Shown: positions 16,243 through 24,137 of the stretch, one piece after another
Position numbering within the stretch: position 1 is the first letter of the stretch
Layout: the number at the start of each line of letters is the position of its first letter
Source: Halalkalibacter oceani
GTDB lineage: Bacteria; Bacillota; Bacilli; Bacillales; Bacillaceae_D
Length of the DNA: 64,000 bases
Direction of reading: 5' to 3'
NCBI RefSeq assembly: GCF_023715605.1
Contig: NZ_JAMBOL010000001.1
Span: forward strand, 124,001 to 188,000
Made by a program: the position numbers and the translations under genes
The notes under the pieces: model-generated
Seen by the model: only the letters and a program-made list of their open reading frames with translations
Databases searched by the model: none
Told to the model about the DNA's origin: nothing

Positions 16243-17671
16243 CGTATGTGTCCGCCTCCTCCGAAAGTAGTTGATTGTACAATTGCTCATAAGCGCCAGC
16301 CGACTGATTCCAGCCTAAACGACTGTTGTACATCGTAAGCTGGAGCTGCCGCCATTTTTCCGGCCGGCCGTACTGGTGAATGGCATAGCGAATCGTGTGA
16401 AGAAAATCATCGGCCCGGTAATGAGTAAAGGAGAAGCCATTTCCTTCCCCGCTACATTCATTAAAAGGACGAATCGTATCCTTAAGTCCGCCGGTTTCTC
16501 TGACAATCGGCACCGTTTCGTAGCGGAGAGCAATTAACTGACTCAATCCGCACGGCTCAAACCTGGACGGCATTAACAGGAAGTCGGAGCCGGCATAAAG
16601 CCTGCGCGCCAATGATTCGTTAAATTCCCCGATAAAGCGGAAGGAATCAGGGTAGCGGGCGGCGACATTTTGTAAGGCGTTGGCCAGAAGCGGATCTCCT
16701 TCTCCAAGAATGACGAGCTGCATCGTTTCGGAGGAAAGCAGCTGATCGACGACCGCCAGCAAGAGCGGGATGCCTTTTTCCTCAACAAGCCGGCTGATCA
16801 TCACGAAAAGTGGCGCTTCGGTCAGAACCGGCAGCCCCAGCTCCTGCTGAAGCCGGACTTTGTTCAGCTGCTTGCGGGCCGGCTGGCGGGTATACGTTTG
16901 GTACAGAGCCTGATCCCGACCCGGATGGTAGCTCTTTTCGTCAATGCCATTCAGAATGCCGCTTAGCATAGGCTGTCTCTGCGCCAGAATCGACTCCAAG
17001 CCTTCCCCGAACGGATGCTGCAAAATTTCCCTCGCGTAGCTTGGACTGACGGTCGTGATCCAGTCAGCGTAAAGCAAGGCGGTTTTCATGAAATTAATCG
17101 CTCCATTCATTTCGAGCTGCGATCGGTCGCTCTCTCTAAAATGAAGCAGCTCGTCAAAAACAGAAAGCGGGAACACGCCCTGATATTTTAAGTTATGAAT
17201 GGTAAAGACGGTTTTCGGCAGCCGTCCGCTTCTGTGCTGGTGAAGATAGGCTGGAAGCAGCCCGGTTTGCCAATCGTGACAATGAAGGATGTCAATTGCA
17301 AGCTGGAGACGATCAAAGGCTTCCAGGCAGGCATGAGTAAAGAAGGCATAGCGCTCGGCGTCATCGTTTTCTCCGTAAAGGGCCGGGCGGTTGAAGTAGT
17401 ATTCATTATCAATGAAATAATAGCTGATCTCTTCCTTTTGATAGAGATAGAGCCCGCCATACTGTTTTCGCCACTTTACCCGAACATCAAACGATTCCAG
17501 GAAGGTGGCATGTTCGGTAAGTTCAGCGGGGAGGGAGGCGTGCTTTGGCAAGAAAACGGAGAGCGTATGCCCGCGTTCGGCCAAAGCGGATGGAAGAGAG
17601 CCGATAACATCGGCGAGTCCCCCTGTTTTAAAAAAGGGGGTACATTCTGAAGCAACCATGACTATATTCAT
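16226..17671 (-). CDS. glgA: Glycogen synthase (ADP-glucose type)
   Basis: This 481-residue GT5 family enzyme adds glucose from ADP-glucose to glycogen. It begins MNIVMVASECTPFFKTGGLA, in which the KTGGL loop binds ADP-glucose. ILHCHDWQTGLLPAYL and the C-terminal FEPCGLSQLIALRYETVPIV segment (nucleotide and acceptor site) are typical. ATG 17671 follows AAAGGAG at the right distance; an in-frame start at 17773 would run into glgD and is rejected. It lies between glgD and glgP. Confidence 0.95.
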   Translation of the reverse strand: MNIVMVASECTPFFKTGGLADVIGSLPSALAERGHTLSVFLPKHASLPAELTEHATFLESFDVRVKWRKQYGGLYLYQKEEISYYFIDNEYYFNRPALYGENDDAERYAFFTHACLEAFDRLQLAIDILHCHDWQTGLLPAYLHQHRSGRLPKTVFTIHNLKYQGVFPLSVFDELLHFRESDRSQLEMNGAINFMKTALLYADWITTVSPSYAREILQHPFGEGLESILAQRQPMLSGILNGIDEKSYHPGRDQALYQTYTRQPARKQLNKVRLQQELGLPVLTEAPLFVMISRLVEEKGIPLLLAVVDQLLSSETMQLVILGEGDPLLANALQNVAARYPDSFRFIGEFNESLARRLYAGSDFLLMPSRFEPCGLSQLIALRYETVPIVRETGGLKDTIRPFNECSGEGNGFSFTHYRADDFLHTIRYAIHQYGRPEKWRQLQLTMYNSRLGWNQSAGAYEQLYNQLLSEEADTYDEESG

Positions 17672-17693
17672 AGGCGGACTCCTTTGGCGAAGT

Positions 17694-18797
17694 TTACATG
17701 ACTTTGCGCTTGGCGATGACATAAGGGCGGTGAACGGTGCCGCGAATGATGCGCTTCGATGTAATATGTGCATCTTTGTCGGCGATGATCCGGCTCACGT
17801 GGCTTCCTTCATGAATCGTACTGCGCTGCATAATGATCGAGTTGCGGACGCTGGCATGCGGCTTGACGTGGACCCCGCCAAAGAGAATGCTGTTTTCCAC
17901 CGTTCCTTCGATAATACAACCGTTTGCAATCAGGGAGCCGCTCGTCCTTGCCCGTGTGCCGAAGCGCGCCGGCGGCTCATCCTTCCCCTTTGTATAGACG
18001 GTTTGAAGTGCGTGAAAGAGTTCTTTGTACGTCGCCGGTTCCAGCAGGGCCATACTATGCTTATAATAGCTCTCTATCGAATTAATGACAGATAAATAGT
18101 CCGTGTAGCGGTACGTCCCAACTGTGAGCCGTTCGAGATGAGCAATGATGCCCTCGAAAAAGCTTTGCCTATTCCGGGAAAGGCAATCGTCAACGAGCTC
18201 CAATAGAAGGGATTTTTTTAAAATCAGCATCCCCATGTATACATTACGATTGGCCGGGTCGATGACGGCGCCGCTGACGAGCCCGTCGTCCGTCAGAACA
18301 AGCTTCCTTTCGTTCTCGTGCTCGCTGCCTTGCTTGGCGAGCGGCTGATAGACAACAGTCACATCGTGACCGGAGTGAAGATGTTCGTAAAACACGTTCT
18401 CATAATCTATCGTGCAAATATGCTGAGTGCCCGTCAGCAGAACATATTCCGCTCCGTCCCGCTCAAGAATGTGACGGTTGCGGTGAAAATGCTGCAAATC
18501 ACCATTCGGCTGTTCAGCGCGCTCATGCCAATCCGGTGGCAGGATGGATAAGCCTCCCCTTTTGCGCTCCAAATTCCACGCTTTCCCTGTAGCTACATGA
18601 TCGACGAGTGAGCGGTATTTTTGCTGGGCGAAGATGAGGATGTTCTTAATCCGGGCGTTGGCCATATTGGACAGGACAAAATCAATGACGCGATAGCGCC
18701 CGCCAAACGGGACGGCGGCTCCGCAACGGAAAGCGGTTAATTCGTTGAGAAAGTCCTGCTCTTTATCCAAGTGAATTATTCCGATCAATCTGTTCAT
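17694..18797 (-). CDS. glgD: Glucose-1-phosphate adenylyltransferase-like regulatory subunit
   Basis: This 367-residue GlgC homologue has a nucleotidyltransferase domain followed by a left-handed beta-helix. Where GlgC has the GGEGKRL pyrophosphorylase loop, this protein has LIGIIHLDKEQDFLNELT, so it lacks the catalytic loop, as is usual for GlgD. In related Bacilli, GlgD pairs with GlgC and raises its activity. It keeps PFGGRYRVIDFVLSNMANA. The gene starts 13 bases after glgC. Confidence 0.93.
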   Translation of the reverse strand: MNRLIGIIHLDKEQDFLNELTAFRCGAAVPFGGRYRVIDFVLSNMANARIKNILIFAQQKYRSLVDHVATGKAWNLERKRGGLSILPPDWHERAEQPNGDLQHFHRNRHILERDGAEYVLLTGTQHICTIDYENVFYEHLHSGHDVTVVYQPLAKQGSEHENERKLVLTDDGLVSGAVIDPANRNVYMGMLILKKSLLLELVDDCLSRNRQSFFEGIIAHLERLTVGTYRYTDYLSVINSIESYYKHSMALLEPATYKELFHALQTVYTKGKDEPPARFGTRARTSGSLIANGCIIEGTVENSILFGGVHVKPHASVRNSIIMQRSTIHEGSHVSRIIADKDAHITSKRIIRGTVHRPYVIAKRKVM

Positions 18798-18810
18798 CTG
18801 CTCGCCCCAA

Positions 18811-19986
18811 TCATAAAATTTTTTGCTGTAGCATCATCGAAAACTGCTTTTGTTTCGTTAGATCTTCATCCGAGCTGATGACGAGAATATCGCCGTTCGG
18901 CGATTGCAATGTTGTATGATCAGGAATGGTGACGCCTTCTGTGACGATCACCCGATTGAGCGTGACATGCTTGCCGAGTGTTACGCGGGGCATGAGAATG
19001 GATTCCGTAACGCTGCTTCCTTCCTGAATCTCAACTTGATGAAACAGAATCGAGCGCTTTATTCGGCCTTTTATGATGCAGCCTTCATTAATGAAGCTGT
19101 CTGTCACCTTCGCCGAGGGAGCAAGATAATGGGGCGGCTGATTCGGATTCACGGAGTAAATCGGCCAGTCCGGCTGATGAAGGGAAAACGGTGGATCATT
19201 GTCGAGCAAATCCATATTCGCCTGCCAATAGCTTTCAATTGTCCCGACATCCTTCCAATAGCCTGTAAAAGGGTAGGCAAACAATCGGCGCTGATCGGCG
19301 AGCAGCGCCGGAATGACATCCTTGCCGAAATCATGGCTGGATGTGGGACTTGCCGCGTCGCGGGTTAAATACGTCCGCAACAGCGACCAGTTAAACAGAT
19401 ATACGCCCATCGAGGCCAGGTTGCTGCTGGAATGGAGCGGCTTCTCCTCAAATTGTGAAATCTCTCCCGTTTCTGACGTCTTCATAATGCCGAAGCGGCT
19501 CGTTTCCTCCCAGGGGACTTCAATGACAGAGATTGTTACCTCGGCTTGTCGTTCTTGATGAAAGGCGAGCATCTTTCGGTAATCCATTTTATAAATATGA
19601 TCACCGGAAAGGATCAGAACATAGTGAGGGTTGAATTGCTCAAGGAAGTGCAAGTTCTGATAAATGGCATCAGCCGTACCCCGGTACCACGAACCGCCAT
19701 GTTTTTCAGTGAAGGGTGGCAGGCAGGTCAGGCCCCCTTGAGAGCGGTCGAGCTCCCATGGCGAGCCGATTCCTAAGTGGGCATTCAGGGTTAACGGAGC
19801 ATATTGGGTTAAAACACCGACTGTATCCATACCGGAATTCGCGCAATTGCTTAAAGGAAAGTCAATAATACGATAGTTACCACCGAAATATACTGCAGGT
19901 TTTGCTTGCTGATCAGTCAGCTTTCCTAGACGCTTTCCTTCTCCACCAGCCAGCAGCATTGCGACACACTCTTTTTCCATTGTCAT
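18811..19986 (-). CDS. glgC: Glucose-1-phosphate adenylyltransferase (ADP-glucose pyrophosphorylase)
   Basis: This 391-residue enzyme makes ADP-glucose from ATP and glucose-1-phosphate, the first step of glycogen synthesis. The [14 protein letters not shown] loop, [31 protein letters not shown] and FEEKP segments are all present, followed by a beta-helix C terminus. ATG 19986 is preceded by AGGAGAGG. It is the first gene of the minus-strand operon glgC-glgD-glgA-glgP. In Bacillus subtilis glgB precedes glgC, but here there is only a non-coding region with a cre box. Confidence 0.95.
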   Translation of the reverse strand: MTMEKECVAMLLAGGEGKRLGKLTDQQAKPAVYFGGNYRIIDFPLSNCANSGMDTVGVLTQYAPLTLNAHLGIGSPWELDRSQGGLTCLPPFTEKHGGSWYRGTADAIYQNLHFLEQFNPHYVLILSGDHIYKMDYRKMLAFHQERQAEVTISVIEVPWEETSRFGIMKTSETGEISQFEEKPLHSSSNLASMGVYLFNWSLLRTYLTRDAASPTSSHDFGKDVIPALLADQRRLFAYPFTGYWKDVGTIESYWQANMDLLDNDPPFSLHQPDWPIYSVNPNQPPHYLAPSAKVTDSFINEGCIIKGRIKRSILFHQVEIQEGSSVTESILMPRVTLGKHVTLNRVIVTEGVTIPDHTTLQSPNGDILVISSDEDLTKQKQFSMMLQQKIL

Positions 19987-20051
19987 CGTCCTCTCCTCGC
20001 TTCCAGTCGTGACGGTCTTGTGTTTTTCATGGCGCTAGTAGTCTATGTGAC

Positions 20052-20065
20052 TGAAAGCGTTTACC
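20052..20065 (-). promoter_or_regulatory. CcpA cre box upstream of glgC
   Basis: Reading on the minus strand, GGTAAACGCTTTCA matches cre in 13 of 14 positions. It lies 65 bases before the glgC start, in its leader or promoter, and implies catabolite control of glycogen genes. Confidence 0.65.
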
Positions 20066-20222
20066 ATTCCTGGAATTGTCTGTTGGAGGAAAATGATCCC
20101 GTTTTCAAGAAAAGAACGTAAGAAATTATTCCTTGTTTTTTCGTAATATATTAAAAAAACTCTAGTTTTATAGGTTCTTTTAGACTAAAATAAAACTAAA
20201 CTAAAAGACTAGGGTGGTGCTC

Positions 20223-20921
20223 GTGACTGAAACGTTGACTCCATTTTATGAGAAAGAAGTCCGTTGTTTGAATTGCGAAAAGTCGTTTCACACGAGAAAG
20301 GTGCGTTCACGGTTTCTCAGAGTTCAAAAAGTACATCCTGATTTTTATATAGAGTATAAAAATCCGTCTTTGAATCCTTATTTTTATGAGATAGATGTTT
20401 GTCCTTCTTGCGGCTTTGCAGCGGCAGATACGTTTTCGCCCGGGTTTCCACCAGGGACTAAAGCGGTGATCGAGCAGCAGTTCCAGCAATGGAATAAGCA
20501 GGATTTTAATAAGGAACGGACAAGCGATGAGGCAATTCGTGCTTTAAAATTAGGGGTACTGTCAGCTGTATTAAAAAAAGAAAAGCATGTCGTCATCGCC
20601 GGTTTGTGTCTTCGCCTCGCTTGGATTTATCGGCTTGAGGATCGGGAAGAAGAGGAAATCAGATTTCTTCATCAGGCTCTGAACCACTATCAGCTTTCCT
20701 ATGAACAGGCAGATTTCGTCAGCACGCAAATGTCGGAAATGAGGATATTGTATCTGATTGGCGAACTGGCGAGGAGAGTGGGTAATATCGATGAAGCAAT
20801 ACGTTATTTTTCTCGGGTCATTCAACATAAGAACAAAGCATTTGAACAGAAGCTGGTCGAAATGGCAAGAGAACAGTGGTATATCATTCGGAGTCAAGAA
20901 GAAACGGTTGCTAGCCAATAA
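20223..20921 (+). CDS. DUF2225 family protein
   Basis: This protein of about 232 residues has two N-terminal Cys pairs (RCLNCEKSF and CPSCGFAAAD) that could bind zinc, followed by helical repeats resembling a TPR array (YRLEDREEEEIRFLHQALNHY, IGELARRVGNIDEAIRYFSRVI). This is the layout of DUF2225 proteins of Firmicutes, whose function is not established. GTG 20223 follows AGGGTGG; GTG 20214 is an in-frame alternative. A run of ACTAAA-like repeats lies in the AT-rich leader. A CheX-like gene follows 17 bases later, so they form an operon. Confidence 0.8.
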   Translation: MTETLTPFYEKEVRCLNCEKSFHTRKVRSRFLRVQKVHPDFYIEYKNPSLNPYFYEIDVCPSCGFAAADTFSPGFPPGTKAVIEQQFQQWNKQDFNKERTSDEAIRALKLGVLSAVLKKEKHVVIAGLCLRLAWIYRLEDREEEEIRFLHQALNHYQLSYEQADFVSTQMSEMRILYLIGELARRVGNIDEAIRYFSRVIQHKNKAFEQKLVEMAREQWYIIRSQEETVASQ

Positions 20922-20938
20922 AGGAAAAGCTTGGAGGA

Positions 20939-21403
20939 ATGAGATTGAACGTCAAACATGTAAATGCGATTTGTCGAGCTACAAAGGAAATATTAACGAA
21001 TCATTTTGGATTGGCCGTTACGCCAATGGCCCCTTCGGCAGGGACGGGGACAGTGCCTTCCAATGAAATTGCTGTTGTGTTAGGGGTGAAGGGGGAATTG
21101 ACCGGTCAGATTGTATGTTCCTTCTCATCCGGCACGGCGAAAAAGATTGTCAGTGTGATGATGGGCGGAATGGAGATTGAGAAGCTCGATGAAATGGGCT
21201 TAAGTGCTGTTCAGGAGTTTGGAAACTGGGTCGCCGGTACGACTGCGACTGAGCTTTCCAAGGAATCGTGTGTCATTGATGTCACCCCGCCGATCATTAA
21301 TGAAGGGGAGTCGAGATTCCATTCAGCGAATCCGTTTGTGACGGTTCCGCTTGAAAGCAATATCGGCTTAATTGACGTCCATATTTCTGTTAAGGAAGAA
21401 TAG
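20939..21403 (+). CDS. CheX-like chemotaxis phosphatase domain protein
   Basis: This 154-residue protein matches the CheX/CheC-type fold. FSSGTAKKIVSVMMGG and, in the central helix, GLSAVQEFGNWVAGTTATEL contain the conserved Glu and Asn of the CheX active site that dephosphorylates CheY-P. Stand-alone CheX proteins are common in Bacilli outside chemotaxis operons, and there is no other chemotaxis gene here. It starts at ATG 20939 after GGAGG. A strong terminator follows. Confidence 0.8.
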   Translation: MRLNVKHVNAICRATKEILTNHFGLAVTPMAPSAGTGTVPSNEIAVVLGVKGELTGQIVCSFSSGTAKKIVSVMMGGMEIEKLDEMGLSAVQEFGNWVAGTTATELSKESCVIDVTPPIINEGESRFHSANPFVTVPLESNIGLIDVHISVKEE

Positions 21404-21480
21404 GACAGGCGGCTTTTCCGATTATGGAAGCATTCCTCCATTTTGTTGGAATGAAGAGGATGAGACAAAACGAATTAGCA

Positions 21481-21524
21481 GGGCTGGGAAAAGGTAAATA
21501 ATAACCTTTTGCCCAGCCCTTTTG
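21481..21524 (+). terminator. Strong rho-independent terminator after the CheX-like gene
   Basis: GGGCTGGGAAAAGGT (21481-21495) pairs with ACCTTTTGCCCAGCCC (21504-21519), followed by TTTT. It shares its stem sequence with hairpins at 25790, 32530, 59674 and 60194. Confidence 0.85.
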
Positions 21525-21560
21525 CGTAGAACGGCTTTCTTCGTTAAGCTGCTTATATGG

Positions 21561-21632
21561 AAATTGCCTCTTCCTGGAACGGTGGCGACAGGAACGCCAA
21601 AACGGGGAGGCAATTTTTGCTGTTTTTACGAA
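21561..21632 (+). other. Long bulged stem-loop of unknown role in the yhcX leader region
   Basis: AAATTGCCTC (21561-21570) pairs with GAGGCAATTT (21607-21616), and inside it TTCCTG (21571-21576) pairs with CAGGAA (21589-21594), leaving conserved-looking single-stranded segments. A T-rich tract follows (TTTTTGCTGTTTTT). The 231 bases between the upstream terminator and yhcX hold no gene. This could be a second terminator or a structured leader. I could not match it to a known riboswitch. Confidence 0.35.
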
Positions 21633-21754
21633 ATTGCTTTGCGATAACACGGGAAAAAATAGAAACAGAAATTTCATTATAAGCCAAGGAAAAATAGTGT
21701 TCATTTTCGCTAAAAAAGGTTACACTTCAAGGTGGTAGGAAAGGAGTTGGCAAC

Positions 21755-23299
21755 ATGTCGAAAAAGATTGATATGTCTAAATTTGAAAAGAAAATGATTA
21801 TCCGCAACATCGAAGCGAAAGACTTCGATGCAATTATAAATATGCAAAAGCTCTGCTTCCCGAATATGGAGCCGTGGAAAAGAGAGCATCTTGAAAGCCA
21901 TATCGAAATCTTCCCCGAAGGTCAGTTTTGCGTGGAGTATGACGGGAAGGTGATCGGTTCCTGCTCAAGCTTAATTATTAACTTCGACGAGTATGACGAT
22001 CAGCATACATGGGATGAGATCACCGACAATGGCTATATTACAAACCATGATTATGAAGGCTATAACCTTTACGGCATCGAGGTGATGGTTCATCCCGAAT
22101 ACCGCCGGATGAAGGTCGGACGCCGACTGTACGAGGCGCGGAAGGAATTGGCCCGCAATCTCAATTTGAAAAGCATCATCATCGGCGGAAGAATTCCGAA
22201 CTATTACAAATATGCCAAGGAAATGACTCCGCGGAAGTATGTTGAAGAAGTGACGATGCACAATATTTACGATCCGGTTTTGACGTTTCAGGTCATGAAC
22301 GGCTTTTCGCTGAAGCGGATCAACCATAATTATTTGGAGGATGATCGCGCTTCCCTGCGTTATGCGACGTTGATGGAATGGAATAACATTGATTATCGGC
22401 CAACGTCACCGAAGCGGCAATTTAAAACGGCTTTTCCGGTTCGGATTACGACGGTGCAATATGCGATGAAGAAAATTTCCTCATTCGAAGAGTTCGCCGT
22501 CCAGTGTGAATATTACACGGACGTGGCGGCAAGCTTCAATTCGGATTTTGCTGTTTTCCCGGAGATTTTCACGCTGCAGCTGTTGTCTTTCCTGCCGGAA
22601 AAAAGTCCGAGTTTGGCGATTCGCCGCCTGACTGAATTTACCGAGGACTACATCGAGCTGTTTACCAATTTGGCGGTAAAGTACAATGTAAATATTATCG
22701 GCGGCTCGCACTTTGTTGAAGAAGAAGGAAAGATTTACAACATCGCCTATCTGTTCCGCCGCAATGGGACGATTGAGAAGCAATATAAGCTGCATATTAC
22801 GCCAAATGAGCGCAAGTTCTGGGGGATCAGCGGCGGGGACAACGTCAATGTGTTCGATACGGATTGCGGCAAAATCGCGATTCAGATCTGCTATGACATT
22901 GAGTTTCCGGAGCTGGCGCGAATCGCTGTCAATAAAGGCGCCAATATTATTTTCACCCCATTTTGTACAGATGATCGCCAAGGCTATTTACGCGTGCGCT
23001 ACTGCTCGCAGGCCCGGGCGATTGAAAACCAAGTTTATACCGTACTGTCTGGTACGGTTGGCAATTTGACCGATGTTGAAAACATGGATATTCAATATGC
23101 GCAATCCGGTATTTTCAGCCCGTCTGATTTCACCTTTGCCCGCGACGGAATTGTCGGCGAATGTAACCCGAATATTGAAACCGTCGTTGTCGGCGATGTC
23201 GATCTTGAAATTCTCCGCCGCCATCGCCGAGCCGGCAGCGTCAACCAGCTGCGCGACCGTCGTCACGATATTTATGAAATCAATTATAAGCAGAGATAG
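21755..23299 (+). CDS. yhcX: GNAT acetyltransferase fused to a carbon-nitrogen hydrolase
   Basis: This 514-residue two-domain protein is like Bacillus subtilis YhcX. Residues about 14-190 form a GNAT domain (GIEVMVHPEYRRMKVGRRLYEAR is the acetyl-CoA-binding segment). Residues about 230-500 form a nitrilase-superfamily domain with the full triad: Glu270 in VFPEIF, Lys345 in YKLHITPNE and Cys379 in ICYDIEFPEL. The natural amide substrate is unknown; a YhcX homologue has been linked to indole-3-acetic acid synthesis in plant-associated bacilli. ATG 21755 follows AAAGGAG. As in Bacillus subtilis, glpD and pgcA lie downstream. Confidence 0.9.
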   Translation: MSKKIDMSKFEKKMIIRNIEAKDFDAIINMQKLCFPNMEPWKREHLESHIEIFPEGQFCVEYDGKVIGSCSSLIINFDEYDDQHTWDEITDNGYITNHDYEGYNLYGIEVMVHPEYRRMKVGRRLYEARKELARNLNLKSIIIGGRIPNYYKYAKEMTPRKYVEEVTMHNIYDPVLTFQVMNGFSLKRINHNYLEDDRASLRYATLMEWNNIDYRPTSPKRQFKTAFPVRITTVQYAMKKISSFEEFAVQCEYYTDVAASFNSDFAVFPEIFTLQLLSFLPEKSPSLAIRRLTEFTEDYIELFTNLAVKYNVNIIGGSHFVEEEGKIYNIAYLFRRNGTIEKQYKLHITPNERKFWGISGGDNVNVFDTDCGKIAIQICYDIEFPELARIAVNKGANIIFTPFCTDDRQGYLRVRYCSQARAIENQVYTVLSGTVGNLTDVENMDIQYAQSGIFSPSDFTFARDGIVGECNPNIETVVVGDVDLEILRRHRRAGSVNQLRDRRHDIYEINYKQR

Positions 23300-23323
23300 T
23301 TTTTCGAGGTGATTCGAGGAAGG

Positions 23324-23440
23324 GCGGCGGCTTCACTCGTTACGCGGCTGGCTGAAAAAAAGCCCGTTTTCAGCCAGCCTTAAAAGATTGTAACGGCTCC
23401 GCACGCCGCTTCTTAAGAAAAGCCGCTGCGCGTTTTTCTT
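23324..23440 (+). repeat. Structured intergenic element, copy 1, with trailing hairpin
   Basis: Nested pairing: GCGGCG (23324-23329) with CGCCGC (23404-23409); GTTAC (23339-23343) with GTAAC (23390-23394); and a 13-bp inner hairpin, GGCTGGCTGAAAA (23346-23358) with TTTTCAGCCAGCC (23367-23379). The internal loops carry GCTTC and GCTCCGC. A second hairpin, AAGAAAAGC..GCGTTTTTCTT (23415-23440), follows and may end transcription of yhcX. Related copies lie at 37504 and 37661. Confidence 0.75.
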
Positions 23441-23450
23441 ATGTTTATCT

Positions 23451-23493
23451 CTCCTTCTCGTTGGCAAAGCTTGAATAGACAACGAGAAGGAGG
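23451..23493 (+). promoter_or_regulatory. 13-bp inverted repeat covering the Shine-Dalgarno sequence
   Basis: CTCCTTCTCGTTG (23451-23463) and CAACGAGAAGGAG (23480-23492) are perfectly complementary around 16 bases. The right arm contains most of the AAGGAGG (23487-23493) that serves GTG 23503. If transcribed from upstream, the hairpin would hide the ribosome site of the next gene. Confidence 0.6.
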
Positions 23494-23502
23494 CTACATA
23501 GG

Positions 23503-24012
23503 GTGAAACTTGAACAACATTCATATCCCTCTTACATGGCGAATGTCCTGCTGCTTACGTTCTTTCTTGGAGCAATCGGCACAATCGTCTATGCGGGTTC
23601 AGCCGAGCTGCGGGCAGACTGGGGCGTTACGCTTGCCGTCAATGAAACATTTCAAACCGGTGAGGCGATTGATTTCCAGCTGTTTGTCGAGGACGGGCAA
23701 GAGCAGCTTATCGAGGGAGCAAGTGTGGAGGCTGTCTTTGACCGGCCTGAAACGGTTCATCAAATTGAAAAAACATTCCATCATCTTGGGGATGGCCTGT
23801 ATGAGACAGAGGTCATCTTTTCTGTTCCTGGGACATGGGTTGTGATGGTGGAGGTCAAAAAAGGACGCGATTTTTACCGCAATCAATATTTGCTTGAAGT
23901 GGAGGGGCCGATTATCGGTGAACAAAACCGTGATCCGGGCGATCATTTTTCGCTGGAGCAGCCTTTGCCGGAAGAATTGAAGCAGCTGCTCGAACTGCCT
24001 GTATTTAAGTAG
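23503..24012 (+). CDS. Membrane-anchored YtkA/FixH-like domain protein
   Basis: This 169-residue protein has one N-terminal membrane segment (about residues 11-31, NVLLLTFFLGAIGTIVYAG). An extracytoplasmic beta-sandwich domain follows, of the YtkA/FixH kind: FQTGEAIDFQLFVEDGQ, GLYETEVIFSVPGTWVVMVEV. Such domains occur with copper and cytochrome oxidase proteins, but no Met/His-rich copper motif is visible here and no such gene is near. GTG 23503 is used with AAGGAGG. The ribosome site lies in a perfect inverted repeat, so translation may be regulated. Confidence 0.65.
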   Translation: MKLEQHSYPSYMANVLLLTFFLGAIGTIVYAGSAELRADWGVTLAVNETFQTGEAIDFQLFVEDGQEQLIEGASVEAVFDRPETVHQIEKTFHHLGDGLYETEVIFSVPGTWVVMVEVKKGRDFYRNQYLLEVEGPIIGEQNRDPGDHFSLEQPLPEELKQLLELPVFK

Positions 24013-24017
24013 TAAGT

Positions 24018-24068
24018 GAGTCGGCTTCTTAGGCATAAAAAGAAACCTAAGAAAGCTGACTCTTTCTT
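24018..24068 (+). terminator. Terminator/antiterminator candidate in the glpD leader
   Basis: GAGTCGGCTTCTTAGG (24018-24033) pairs with CCTAAGAAAGCTGACTC (24046-24062), followed by TTTCTT. It ends the upstream gene. In Bacillus subtilis a terminator in the glpD leader is overcome by GlpP, so this hairpin could have that role; this is an inference. Confidence 0.65.
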
Positions 24069-24137
24069 GTAGAAGAAAGAAAATTTTCGTAAGATGGAGA
24101 AAGTAGAAAGAATCGGAGAGGGCAAGGAGGAACCGGA

